DNA from: Campylobacter concisus
GTDB taxonomy: Bacteria > Campylobacterota > Campylobacteria > Campylobacterales > Campylobacteraceae
DNA length: 64,000 bases
Reading direction: 5' to 3'
Assembly (NCBI RefSeq): GCF_002092855.1
Contig: NZ_LVLC01000001.1
Span: 372,001-436,000, forward strand
Part shown: positions 56,850 to 64,000 of the stretch, in pieces
Position numbering within the stretch: position 1 is the first letter of the stretch
Layout of the letters: each line of letters begins with the position of its first letter
Notes under the pieces: model-generated
Database searches by the model: none
What the model was told of the DNA's origin: nothing
Seen by the model: the letters and a program-made list of their open reading frames with translations, nothing else
Translations under genes and position numbers: made by a program

Positions 56850-57863
56850 TTATATAAATTTTCTAGTTATATTTGGCGAGAGTTTTACTAAAATATCATA
56901 ACTTATCGTATCAAAAAATTTCGCCCAAATATTTGCATTCTCAAGCACACAGACCCATTCGCCGCTATCTTTACAGCTAAAGCTATCCATAGAAATTTTG
57001 CCTAGTATTGGCTCGTTATTGGCAAGTCTTAGCTCGCCACATCCATTGTATCTTAGCAATCCATCGCCATATCCAAGATCATAAGTGGCTACATTTATAT
57101 CTTCTTTTGCGCTAAATTTAGCACCATATCCAACACTTTGACCACTTTTTAAAATACGCCTACTAACTCTTCTTGCCCATAGCGAAAGTACAGGCTTTAA
57201 GTTCAAACTATCACCAAACTGAGTGTACCCATACTGAGCGATGCCAACACGCACCATATCATCATCGATTTCACTTGCTCTTTCAAGCGCAGCTGAGTTG
57301 TGAGAGTGAAAGATCGGTTTTTTCATACCAAACTCATCGCAAAGAGCTAAAATTTTCTCTTTTGCAGTCCTAAAATTTTCCCTTTGCACAAAATAATCAG
57401 CATTTAGCTCATCACTCGCACGAAAATGAGTATAAGCTCCAAGAAGCTCCAAATTCCTTCTTGTTAAAATTTCAAACGCATAATCAAGCTCACTTATATC
57501 AAGCCCATTTCTATGCATACCAGTGTCAATTGCAAGGTTGATTTTTGAGCCATCTTTTATCTTTAAAAGTGCCTCTATATCGTTTATCGCATAGATAAAT
57601 TTGCTGCTTTCATTTCCAGTTGGGATATGTGAAAGAATGAGAATATTTTCAAATATGTCAGAAATTTCATTTGCCTCAAACTCACTTTTTACAGCACAAA
57701 TTTCTATACCAAATTTTTTAGCTTCATTTGCAATAAGCCTTGCGCCATGACCATAAGCATTGTCTTTTAATACAATTATTACTTTTTCTTTACCACCGGC
57801 TTTAGCACAAATTTGAGTGAGGTTATGAATATATGAAGCTTTATTTAGGCGTATTTCAGACAT
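56850..57863 (-). CDS. alr: Alanine racemase
   Basis: PLP enzyme that makes D-alanine for peptidoglycan. 337 aa. PLP-binding Lys33 in VIIVLKDNAYGHGA, the VGIAQYGY segment, and the second catalytic Tyr in SVGYGAKFSAKED. Slightly shorter than the usual about 360 aa at the C-terminus but no key residue is missing. Overlaps the 79-aa gene by 8 bases; downstream of pgp2 in one operon. Confidence 0.94.
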   Translation of the reverse strand: MSEIRLNKASYIHNLTQICAKAGGKEKVIIVLKDNAYGHGARLIANEAKKFGIEICAVKSEFEANEISDIFENILILSHIPTGNESSKFIYAINDIEALLKIKDGSKINLAIDTGMHRNGLDISELDYAFEILTRRNLELLGAYTHFRASDELNADYFVQRENFRTAKEKILALCDEFGMKKPIFHSHNSAALERASEIDDDMVRVGIAQYGYTQFGDSLNLKPVLSLWARRVSRRILKSGQSVGYGAKFSAKEDINVATYDLGYGDGLLRYNGCGELRLANNEPILGKISMDSFSCKDSGEWVCVLENANIWAKFFDTISYDILVKLSPNITRKFI

Positions 57864-58095
57864 TAAAATTCACATTAAAAGCAGTATAAACATCCGGTAA
57901 AAGTTTTCTTACGTTGTAATCAAATGCATAAAATTTAGCGTAAATTTCTTTCAGATCAGCCTCTTTTACTTTGCTAAAATCAAAAACATCAGTACCATCT
58001 TTCTTTGGAACTTGGCGGTCAAGCTCAGCAAAAAAAGCAGCTCTTGCCTCTAAAATTTTTTCGATTTTTTCTTTTACTTCTTGAGATTTTTCCAC
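57856..58095 (-). CDS. Small conserved helical protein between pgp2 and alr
   Basis: 79 aa, soluble, mostly helical (SQEVKEKIEKILEARAAFF, then KEIYAKFYAFDYNVRKLLP). Not recognised as a named family, but a similarly placed small gene exists near pgp2 and alr in C. jejuni as I recall. Two bases after pgp2 and overlapping alr, so coupled to cell-wall genes. No function assigned. Confidence 0.68.
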   Translation of the reverse strand: MEKSQEVKEKIEKILEARAAFFAELDRQVPKKDGTDVFDFSKVKEADLKEIYAKFYAFDYNVRKLLPDVYTAFNVNFNV

Positions 58096-58097
58096 TT

Positions 58098-59063
58098 TTA
58101 CTCCTCTATAAAAATTTTCATATCATCGTTATAAAGCTTCACATAAAGCGTCTTTTGCCCAGCAAATTTGTGCGTATCTGAAACATAATCCTCATAAAAA
58201 CTCACACGAAAAAGCCTATCGTTTTTAAGATTTGGATAAGGCGTGATGAGAAAATTTGAAAAACTAATGCGTTTTTTCTCTTTTTTAGAAAAAATAGCCC
58301 GCTTCATACTTTTAAATTTTTCCAAGCTCATACCATCGTATCGCTCAAAGTTTTTATCGTAAAATTTAAGATAGTTTTCAATGTCGCTCTCACTCCAGGT
58401 TTTTTTCCAGCCCAAAAGTCCAGAAATGATCACTGCAATATCTTTTGCACTAGCTTCTGGACGCTTATCTTCGTAGATAAATGCAAGTGTTTTTTTGTGA
58501 TCCACTACAACATCAAATTTCATCAAAGTATCATTTTGCATAGCCACGCAGCCTTTGGTCTTTAGCTCATCTGTCCTTTGACCATCAAGCGGATAGCCGT
58601 GTATCCAAATGCCACCACCATTTCGCTTTGCAAGCTTATCAAGCAAATTTGGATATGAAAGCGAAAATGCAAGTGGACCAAGATATCTATCATTTGGCGT
58701 AAATCTACGTGTAAGCTGATACACTCCAACCGGTGTTTTTAGATCGCCTTCAAGAAGCTTATCACCATTTTTGCCAACTATAACGCTTGAGCTAAAAAGC
58801 TTTTTTGTAATGCCGCCATTATAAGAGATCACTTCAAGCTTCTTTTTAGTTTTATCAACTACACTTAGAAGTATCTCATTGTCATAATACCCATATCTTA
58901 CATCCTTGCCCTCAAGCTTTTTTAGCCAGTAATCCTTACTTAAAATATTTTTTTCGATGGCATCAATAACAGCAGCTGAGCCATTTTTTAAGTAAATTTC
59001 TTCGTAATTTTGGGCAAAAAGACAAGGCGATAACGCGATGAAGAAAAATATAATTTTTTTCAA
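58098..59063 (-). CDS. pgp2: LD-carboxypeptidase Pgp2 (YkuD fold), helical-shape determinant
   Basis: 321 aa, signal peptide 1-17. Contains the YkuD catalytic pattern: GGGIWIHGYPLDGQ with the catalytic His, then ELKTKGCVAMQ with the nucleophilic Cys in KGC (Arg of the usual SxGC-R replaced by Ala). A C-terminal NTF2-like region (about 210-321) is typical of Pgp2, which in C. jejuni trims tetrapeptides to tripeptides and is needed for helical shape. Upstream of the 79-aa gene and alr. Confidence 0.88.
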   Translation of the reverse strand: MKKIIFFFIALSPCLFAQNYEEIYLKNGSAAVIDAIEKNILSKDYWLKKLEGKDVRYGYYDNEILLSVVDKTKKKLEVISYNGGITKKLFSSSVIVGKNGDKLLEGDLKTPVGVYQLTRRFTPNDRYLGPLAFSLSYPNLLDKLAKRNGGGIWIHGYPLDGQRTDELKTKGCVAMQNDTLMKFDVVVDHKKTLAFIYEDKRPEASAKDIAVIISGLLGWKKTWSESDIENYLKFYDKNFERYDGMSLEKFKSMKRAIFSKKEKKRISFSNFLITPYPNLKNDRLFRVSFYEDYVSDTHKFAGQKTLYVKLYNDDMKIFIEE

Positions 59064-59157
59064 GTGAAATATCCCAAAAAGTAAAATTTAGTCCGTAATT
59101 ATATCCTAAAAAATTTATATTTTTAGATTTTAAAGGTAAATTAAGTAGTCCTAAATG

Positions 59158-59163
59158 TATAAT
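59158..59163 (+). promoter_or_regulatory. -10 element of the copper-delivery operon
   Basis: TATAAT preceded by TG (extended -10), 37 bases before the PCuAC ATG, in the divergent gap with pgp2. AAAGGA precedes the start codon. Confidence 0.5.
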
Positions 59164-59200
59164 GTGAAAACCATTATTAATTTTATCACAAAGGAAAAAT

Positions 59201-59623
59201 ATGAAAAAATTCGTTTTTGGTGCGATGCTTGCAGCTTCTGCTCTTATGGCGGCTGATATCAGCCTAGAAAATGTTAGAGCTAGAGATACAAAACCTGGCA
59301 CAAACAATAGTGCAATTTTTATGAATATAAAAAATGCTTCAAATTCTGATGTAAAGCTCATCGGTGCTCATTCAAGCGTTTGCAAAAGCACAGAAATTCA
59401 TACACACAAAATGAATGATGGCATGATGGCTATGGTTCAAATCGAAGATGCAGTGATCCCAAAAAATGGCGAAACAAAACTAGCTCCTGGCGGTTTACAC
59501 ATTATGCTTATGGATCTAAATAAACCATTAAAAGATGGTGATAAAGTTGATTTAGAGCTAAAATTTAGCAATGGCGAGAGCATAAAGCTTGATAATATCG
59601 GAGTAACTAAAAACTTTAAATAA
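59201..59623 (+). CDS. pccA: PCuAC-type periplasmic copper chaperone
   Basis: 140 aa with a signal peptide (1-18, ending MAA). The copper motif is visible: TEIHTHKMNDGMMAM with His67 and Met residues, and LAPGGLHIMLMDL with His100 and Met102. Known role of the family: delivering copper(I) to the CuA or CuB site of cytochrome oxidases, here presumably cbb3. First gene of a three-gene operon with an SCO protein. Confidence 0.92.
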   Translation: MKKFVFGAMLAASALMAADISLENVRARDTKPGTNNSAIFMNIKNASNSDVKLIGAHSSVCKSTEIHTHKMNDGMMAMVQIEDAVIPKNGETKLAPGGLHIMLMDLNKPLKDGDKVDLELKFSNGESIKLDNIGVTKNFK

Positions 59624-60090
59624 TGAAAAAAATCATAATTATTTTTTCATTTATCTTTATTGTTTTAGGTGCTTTTTCGATAGGCTATAAGCTTATGACA
59701 ACAAGCAAGGAATATCCACCTGAATTTGCCGATGTAAACACATCGCTAGATCCTTTAAAATGTGATCTAAACAATAAATCTTGTGAGATGGAATTTAAAG
59801 GCGTAAAGCTAAAAATAGACATCTCGCCAAGACCTATTTATGCTATGAGGCCTTTTAGCTTTAAAATCATTAACGGTAAAAATTTAGGGCTAAAAAATCC
59901 TAGTCTTGAGATAGACGGCATAAATATGAATATGGGATCAATCAAAGCAAGACTCGAGCCAAGAGGCGATAACTTAACTGCTCAAGTAGTGCTAAGTGCT
60001 TGTGTTGTTGAGCTTATGAGATATCGATTTAAAGTGCTTGATGACGAAAAAGAAACTGGTTTTTTTGTAGATCTTGATCTAAAATTATAG
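59623..60090 (+). CDS. Unknown membrane-anchored periplasmic protein of copper operon
   Basis: 155 aa. N-terminal membrane helix or signal anchor (5-24), then a beta-rich domain. Three Cys (PLKCDLNNKSCEMEF and LSACVVEL) and several Met (YAMRPF, GINMNMGSIKARLE) could bind copper. Not recognised. The ATG overlaps the PCuAC stop (TAATG) and it precedes the SCO gene by nine bases, so a role in oxidase copper loading is likely but inferred. Confidence 0.75.
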   Translation: MKKIIIIFSFIFIVLGAFSIGYKLMTTSKEYPPEFADVNTSLDPLKCDLNNKSCEMEFKGVKLKIDISPRPIYAMRPFSFKIINGKNLGLKNPSLEIDGINMNMGSIKARLEPRGDNLTAQVVLSACVVELMRYRFKVLDDEKETGFFVDLDLKL

Positions 60091-60099
60091 AGGGTAACG

Positions 60100-60642
60100 A
60101 TGAAAAAGGCATTTTGGGGCTTAATAATAATCTTAATTTGTATAGGTGTTGCACTTTTGCTGATAAAGCCAAACAAGTATGATTTTAAGGCACTTTCGCA
60201 AAATGGTGAAGTAAGTCTTAAAAATTACGACGGAAAGTACAAAGTTATATATTTTGGTTATCTTTTTTGCCCTGATGTCTGCCCTACTGCGCTCTCTTTG
60301 ATTGGCGATGAGCTAAACAAGCTAAAAAGAGATGACTTTGAGCTGCTTTTTATTACACTTGATCCTGAACGCGATACTCCTGAAAATTTAACTCTAATGG
60401 CAAAAAATTTCTATAAAGATGCCGATGGATTAAAACTAAATGCCTTAAAAGAAGTGGCAAAAACCTATGGTGTAAAATTTCAAAAAGTCCGTCTTGAAAA
60501 CTCAGCCATGGGCTACTCTGTTGCTCACAGCTCTTCAATATATTTAATAGACAAAAAAGGAAATTTTTATAAAGAAATTTCAAATCTAACAAATGAAAAC
60601 ATTGGAGAAAATTTATTAAATTTGATCAAAGATAGACCTTAG
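60100..60642 (+). CDS. SCO1/SenC-type copper chaperone
   Basis: 180 aa, N-terminal membrane anchor (5-22) and a thioredoxin-like domain in the periplasm. Metal site CPDVCPTAL (Cys57, Cys61) with the distal His143 in YSVAHSSS. Family members deliver copper to, or reduce, the cytochrome oxidase copper site. Third gene of the operon. Confidence 0.93.
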   Translation: MKKAFWGLIIILICIGVALLLIKPNKYDFKALSQNGEVSLKNYDGKYKVIYFGYLFCPDVCPTALSLIGDELNKLKRDDFELLFITLDPERDTPENLTLMAKNFYKDADGLKLNALKEVAKTYGVKFQKVRLENSAMGYSVAHSSSIYLIDKKGNFYKEISNLTNENIGENLLNLIKDRP

Positions 60643-60684
60643 GGCTAGAAAATTAGTAAGCCAAAACTGGCCTACAAAAATTCT

Positions 60685-60816
60685 TTATGCAAGCATCATC
60701 TCAAGATCTTCTAAGCTAAAATTTAATTCACTTGTTATGTTTTTGATTTTAATGCTTGCTGAGTAATTTTCCACCCGAAATCTATTAACCCTTGAACATA
60801 AATTTAAATCTACAAG
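60685..60816 (-). pseudogene. Possible 3' remnant of a gene
   Basis: The 297-bp gap between the SCO gene and napD contains a minus-strand open stretch of about 43 codons ending in SELNFSLEDLEMMLA-stop, preceded by RVNRFRVENYSASIKIKN and with a stop directly upstream and no start. It reads like a protein C-terminus. I cannot name the family. Nothing else is recognisable in the gap. Confidence 0.25.
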
Positions 60817-60939
60817 CTAAAAAAGTTAATTAAATATAAGTAGTACTAGCAACGAATTTATTAAGAAGATCTGTACGAAAGGTAGGCTTTTGCACTATAA
60901 ATTTTAATCACAATACAAAAGCTAAAAATTTAAGTTTTA

Positions 60940-61281
60940 CTATTTCACTCTATGATGCACGCTGCCGCCATAAGTAATATCCTCAGCCTTTACCTCATCA
61001 CTTGTTAAAATTTCACTTATCTTGCCATTTTCTTCTAGTTTTTTCCTATTTTCTTCGGCATCTTCTTGATAGCTGTAAACCATCGCAACGCTCACTACTC
61101 CGCTGATAACTTCTATCTTTTTAAAATTTTTTATCTCATCTTCAATACTATCTGAGCTAACTACCACCACGATCCTATCGTCTGCGTCAGTTATTATTTC
61201 ACACTCTTTTAGCTTTTTTATCTCATTTTTTACACTTTCATTTTTATTGTCCGTATAAACTATTAAACTTGAAATATTCAT
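60940..61281 (-). CDS. napD: Periplasmic nitrate reductase chaperone NapD
   Basis: 113-aa cytoplasmic chaperone that binds the twin-arginine signal of NapA. Starts MNISSLIVYTDNKNESVKNE and keeps the ferredoxin-like pattern with IEVISGVVSVAMVYSY near 75-95. Longer than the E. coli protein by a charged C-terminal tail. Last nap gene here; overlaps napL by 4 bases. Confidence 0.88.
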   Translation of the reverse strand: MNISSLIVYTDNKNESVKNEIKKLKECEIITDADDRIVVVVSSDSIEDEIKNFKKIEVISGVVSVAMVYSYQEDAEENRKKLEENGKISEILTSDEVKAEDITYGGSVHHRVK

Positions 61282-62213
61282 TTAATTCTCCAAAACAAAA
61301 TTTTATTCTCATAGGCTGAGGTTACGACTTCATTGTCGCTTATAAAAACTATGCTATTTATCGTACTTTGCCCAGTTTTTAGCATTGCGATATTTTCTAA
61401 GCTTTTGCTATCAACTAAATTTACATCGCTCATCTCATCGCTCATATAAGCTGCTACTCTACCATCATCGCTAAGGCCGACACCATAGACCAAAAAGCCG
61501 GTATTTATCTTTTTTAGGCTTCCAGCTGAAAATATCCCCACGATCCTGTCGGTGCCTCCGCTGATCATGACTCCATTTTTATATGAGATGTCGTAGATAT
61601 TATCTGTATGAATATCTAAAATTTGATCCATTTTTTTAGCTTTTATGTTATAAAAGTAGACCTTCCCACTCTCGCAAGCGATAGCTAGCGTGCTTCTATC
61701 TTCGCTTATCTCCATATCTGAAAGCATCGCGATTGAAATTTTAAAGCTATCATAAATTTCGCCACTTTTTAGGTTTAAAAAATAAATTTCATTGCTAATT
61801 GAAGCAAGTGCAACATGCTCATCATCTAAAAACAATGCCTTTTTTATCGCTTGATTATCCATTTTTATGCTTCTCATCTGTCCATTTTCTCTTAGATGAA
61901 GCACCTTTATAGCGTAATCACCTTCGCTAAGTATAAGAGTTTTGCCATCAATTTCATCAATACTTAAAATTTTTGGTCTTTCGTGATCACTAACGTAGGT
62001 TTTTATATCATCCATTTTGATGATCTCTTCAAATTTAGACTCTTTAGTATCATAAATTTCAACCGTCCCTCCATCAGTCGCGATAAAGAGTTTGCCATTT
62101 ATTAGCGTTGTGCTTAGCACATTTGCACTAGCCTCTATTTGCTTATATGGAGTGGTGATCTCGCTTGCAAAGATAAAATTTAATAGACAAAAAATAAAAA
62201 ACAAAGCTCTCAT
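61278..62213 (-). CDS. napL: NapL, WD40-like periplasmic protein of the nap operon
   Basis: 311 aa with a signal peptide (1-16). Repeated strands such as KLFIATDGGTVEIYDTKESK, STLAIACESGKVYFYNIKA and NGVMISGGTDRIVGIFSAG form a WD40-like propeller. NapL is specific to epsilonproteobacterial nap operons and is thought to help NapA maturation; its exact action is unclear. Overlaps napF and napD by 4 bases each. Confidence 0.87.
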   Translation of the reverse strand: MRALFFIFCLLNFIFASEITTPYKQIEASANVLSTTLINGKLFIATDGGTVEIYDTKESKFEEIIKMDDIKTYVSDHERPKILSIDEIDGKTLILSEGDYAIKVLHLRENGQMRSIKMDNQAIKKALFLDDEHVALASISNEIYFLNLKSGEIYDSFKISIAMLSDMEISEDRSTLAIACESGKVYFYNIKAKKMDQILDIHTDNIYDISYKNGVMISGGTDRIVGIFSAGSLKKINTGFLVYGVGLSDDGRVAAYMSDEMSDVNLVDSKSLENIAMLKTGQSTINSIVFISDNEVVTSAYENKILFWRIK

Positions 62214-62677
62214 AAGGCCTCCATTTGAAGTGAATTTTTAAAGCAAACATCAAAGCACTCGCCGCAACTTACGCAGTTTTGATTAACAATAGGACGAAAA
62301 ACGCCAAGAAATTCGACTGCTTTAAATTTGCAAGCATCAAGGCAGTTGTAGCAGATCGTATCGTTCCACGCTAGACAGCTAGAAACATCGATGCTAACTT
62401 TTGCATTTATACTCTTTGGTGAGCTTAGGCTTAATGTCTTCTTACCAAGACTCTCACAAGCCTTTGCGCACTCTTCGCAAAAGTCACAGCCCAGCTTCTT
62501 AACTTTAAAAATTACTCTTTCATTTTCAAAGCTAAGAAGCTCTTTTTCACAAGCATTTACGCAGATAGCATCGCATCTATCGCAGTCAAACTCTCCGCTA
62601 AAAAAAGGCGGAGTTATAAATTTGGGAGCAGATTTTGCCCCCAAAATTTTACTAAAAAGCTCTCGCCTGCTTTGCAT
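62210..62677 (-). CDS. napF: NapF-type polyferredoxin
   Basis: 155-aa cytoplasmic iron-sulfur protein. Cys clusters: CDRCDAICVNACEKE, CDFCEECAKACES, CLAWNDTICYNCLDAC and CVSCGECFDVC, enough for about four [4Fe-4S] centres. The N-terminus (RRELFSKILG) suits a cytoplasmic protein. NapF is thought to help load the NapA iron-sulfur cluster. Overlaps napB by one base. Confidence 0.9.
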   Translation of the reverse strand: MQSRRELFSKILGAKSAPKFITPPFFSGEFDCDRCDAICVNACEKELLSFENERVIFKVKKLGCDFCEECAKACESLGKKTLSLSSPKSINAKVSIDVSSCLAWNDTICYNCLDACKFKAVEFLGVFRPIVNQNCVSCGECFDVCFKNSLQMEAL

Positions 62678-63204
62678 TATTTAACACCATCGTTTAAAAC
62701 ATCTAGCAAGTTTGACTTATGAGTACCGTTTTTATCTCTAAAGTCAGGCTTAAATTTATTGCCAACAAGCTGAGTTAAGCCAGTTTGTTGCTCAACGTGG
62801 CATGTTGTGCAGTTATATCTTTCATCATCAAGCTTGCCCGCAAGATCTTTTTTATTTCTGATGTCATAAAGGTGAGATGATGGTATCGGTGTTGCTCCAC
62901 TATCTTTTGCAAACTCAGGCATATGGCAGGTTACGCACATATTCATATCCTTTGTGATAGGCACTAAACCCTCAGTATCGTGTGGGATAAATGGTGGTGC
63001 ATTTTCAAAAGACCTATCAAATTTCTTTGACATGCCAGCTGGCTCTTTTGTGTAGTTCACATCTTTTAATACAACGTCTTTATCGTCTAGCAAATCGATA
63101 TTTCTAAAGCCGATTTGCGAATCACTAATACTTGGATTATTAAAAGTACATGCCGCAAAAAACGCAGCGCACAATCCTCCAAGCATCATTATTTTTATTT
63201 TCAT
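62677..63204 (-). CDS. napB: Diheme cytochrome c NapB, small subunit of nitrate reductase
   Basis: 175 aa. Two heme motifs: MCVTCHMPEF and NCTTCHVEQQ, with distal His candidates in PFIPHDTEG and SSHLYDIR. Passes electrons to the NapA molybdenum subunit in the periplasm. The signal peptide ends AAFFAACTF, so Cys19 could also be a lipidation site, which is unusual for NapB. Overlaps napH by 4 bases. Confidence 0.93.
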   Translation of the reverse strand: MKIKIMMLGGLCAAFFAACTFNNPSISDSQIGFRNIDLLDDKDVVLKDVNYTKEPAGMSKKFDRSFENAPPFIPHDTEGLVPITKDMNMCVTCHMPEFAKDSGATPIPSSHLYDIRNKKDLAGKLDDERYNCTTCHVEQQTGLTQLVGNKFKPDFRDKNGTHKSNLLDVLNDGVK

Positions 63205-63992
63205 TTTTCTCTCCTTAAATTTCTAATACTAAATTTCAAAGCCCCGTCTCCACAAACATCAATGCACCTGCCACAGCTTATGCACTCGCTTGAGCTTACC
63301 GAGCGGCTCTCTTTACCGATCATATCAAGCACTTGCATCTCTGGACAAATAAGCTTACATTTCATACATTTTGTACAAGCCTGGGCATCATGTTTTACTC
63401 TAATTAGGGCAAATTTTGAGATGATGGCATAAAAGGCACCAAGTGGACAAACGTGCGAGCAAATGCCACGCTTTAACACAAACATATCAAAAGCAATGAT
63501 CGCAACCGCTATGCCTAAAGCACTAGCTGAGCCGTAAATAATGCCACGCTGAATAATGCCAATATAGCTAACGCTCTCAAATACCGGGTAAGATAAAGCA
63601 AGGCTTAATATAAGAGCAAGAGCCAGCAAGTAATAACGTAAATTTTTACTCACATTTAAGACTTTTTCGCCCTTAAAGCCAAATTTCTCTCTTAGTTTAA
63701 AAGCAATATCAGTTAGCAAATTTATTGGGCATATCCACGAACAAAACGCTCTTGGAGCAACTAGCGCGTAAAACGCCAAGATAATGCCAGCTCCAATAAT
63801 TGCATTTATGCCGGCACTAAAGCTTGCAAGTAAAATTTGAACCAAAGCAAATGGATCGCTTAGTGGAATTTTTCCAAAAAGCAAAGATGAGCTTAAATTT
63901 CCGCTAAGTATCTTAACTCCGTAAAAATTTCCTAGGATAAATAGTGCTAGGATAGAAATTTGAGTTATTCGTCTTAAGATTAAAAATTTCAT
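63201..63992 (-). CDS. napH: NapH quinol dehydrogenase membrane subunit
   Basis: 263 aa with four membrane helices (about 10-28, 47-78, 122-140, 150-170). Motifs CSWICPINL and CSHVCPLGAFY, each after a helix, and two [4Fe-4S] motifs CTKCMKCKLICP and CISCGRCIDVCG. With NapG it feeds quinol electrons to NapB/NapA. GGTGAGCTATG at the window edge gives the ribosome site; napG and napA should lie beyond. Confidence 0.93.
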   Translation of the reverse strand: MKFLILRRITQISILALFILGNFYGVKILSGNLSSSLLFGKIPLSDPFALVQILLASFSAGINAIIGAGIILAFYALVAPRAFCSWICPINLLTDIAFKLREKFGFKGEKVLNVSKNLRYYLLALALILSLALSYPVFESVSYIGIIQRGIIYGSASALGIAVAIIAFDMFVLKRGICSHVCPLGAFYAIISKFALIRVKHDAQACTKCMKCKLICPEMQVLDMIGKESRSVSSSECISCGRCIDVCGDGALKFSIRNLRREK

Positions 63993-64000
63993 AGCTCACC

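Overview
The window is a chromosomal segment of a Campylobacterota bacterium, most likely a Campylobacter outside the C. jejuni/C. coli group (C. concisus/curvus/showae/fetus-like). The evidence is low GC, a major outer membrane porin of the Campylobacter MOMP type, a fused CcsBA cytochrome c synthase, the epsilonproteobacterial nap gene order (napH-B-F-L-D), separate overlapping rpoB and rpoC (fused in Helicobacter), and gene strings such as hemN-UPF0763-argF-hemB / ribA-rsmG and pgp2-alr that occur in Campylobacter. The species assignment is an inference. No insertion sequence, prophage, CRISPR array or homopolymeric phase-variation tract was seen.

Layout. 1-1004: 3'-truncated metK (minus). 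1136-12877 (plus): sstT; then a tight string pepF, an SspB-like gene, uvrD, truB, csrA, ispE, smpB and a thioredoxin-like lipoprotein; then flgB-flgC-fliE-pbp behind a clear sigma54 promoter. 12998-21519 (minus): small membrane proteins, ccsBA with a c-type cytochrome, the MOMP porin, a lipoprotein, a putative sigma28-driven protein of unknown function, dps and a periplasmic rhodanese. 21927-39547 (minus): the core information-processing block tRNA-Thr, Tyr, Gly, Thr, tuf, rpmG, tRNA-Trp, secE, nusG, rplK, rplA, rplJ, rplL, rpoB, rpoC, doxX, rpsL, rpsG, fusA, tRNA-Arg. It has a near-consensus sigma70 promoter at its head and a terminator/attenuator between rplL and rpoB.

39783-49292 holds the most interesting part. 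A seven-gene minus-strand operon encodes a complete Lap-type (c-di-GMP-gated adhesin retention) machine: a TolC-like outer membrane channel with an N-terminal SPOR-like domain, a LapG-type periplasmic cysteine protease, a LapD-type receptor with degenerate GGDEF and EAL domains, a LapB-type type I secretion ATPase and a LapC-type membrane fusion protein. These are followed by an unrecognised 163-aa protein translationally coupled to LapC and a LuxR-type regulator whose receiver domain lacks several canonical residues. No adhesin substrate lies beside it. A convergent small gene encodes a membrane-anchored coiled coil of six I-x-x-N-x-x-x heptads.

49408-53134 (minus) carries heme and arginine biosynthesis genes (hemN, UPF0763, argF, hemB). 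53203-55763 (plus) carries ribA, rsmG, a zinc-ribbon protein, an unknown gene and htpX. 56017-59063 (minus) is a cell-wall operon (pgp2, a small gene, alr) plus two related small secreted proteins. 59201-60642 (plus) is a copper-delivery operon (PCuAC, unknown, SCO). 60940-63992 (minus) is the distal part of the periplasmic nitrate reductase operon (napH, B, F, L, D), continuing beyond the window.
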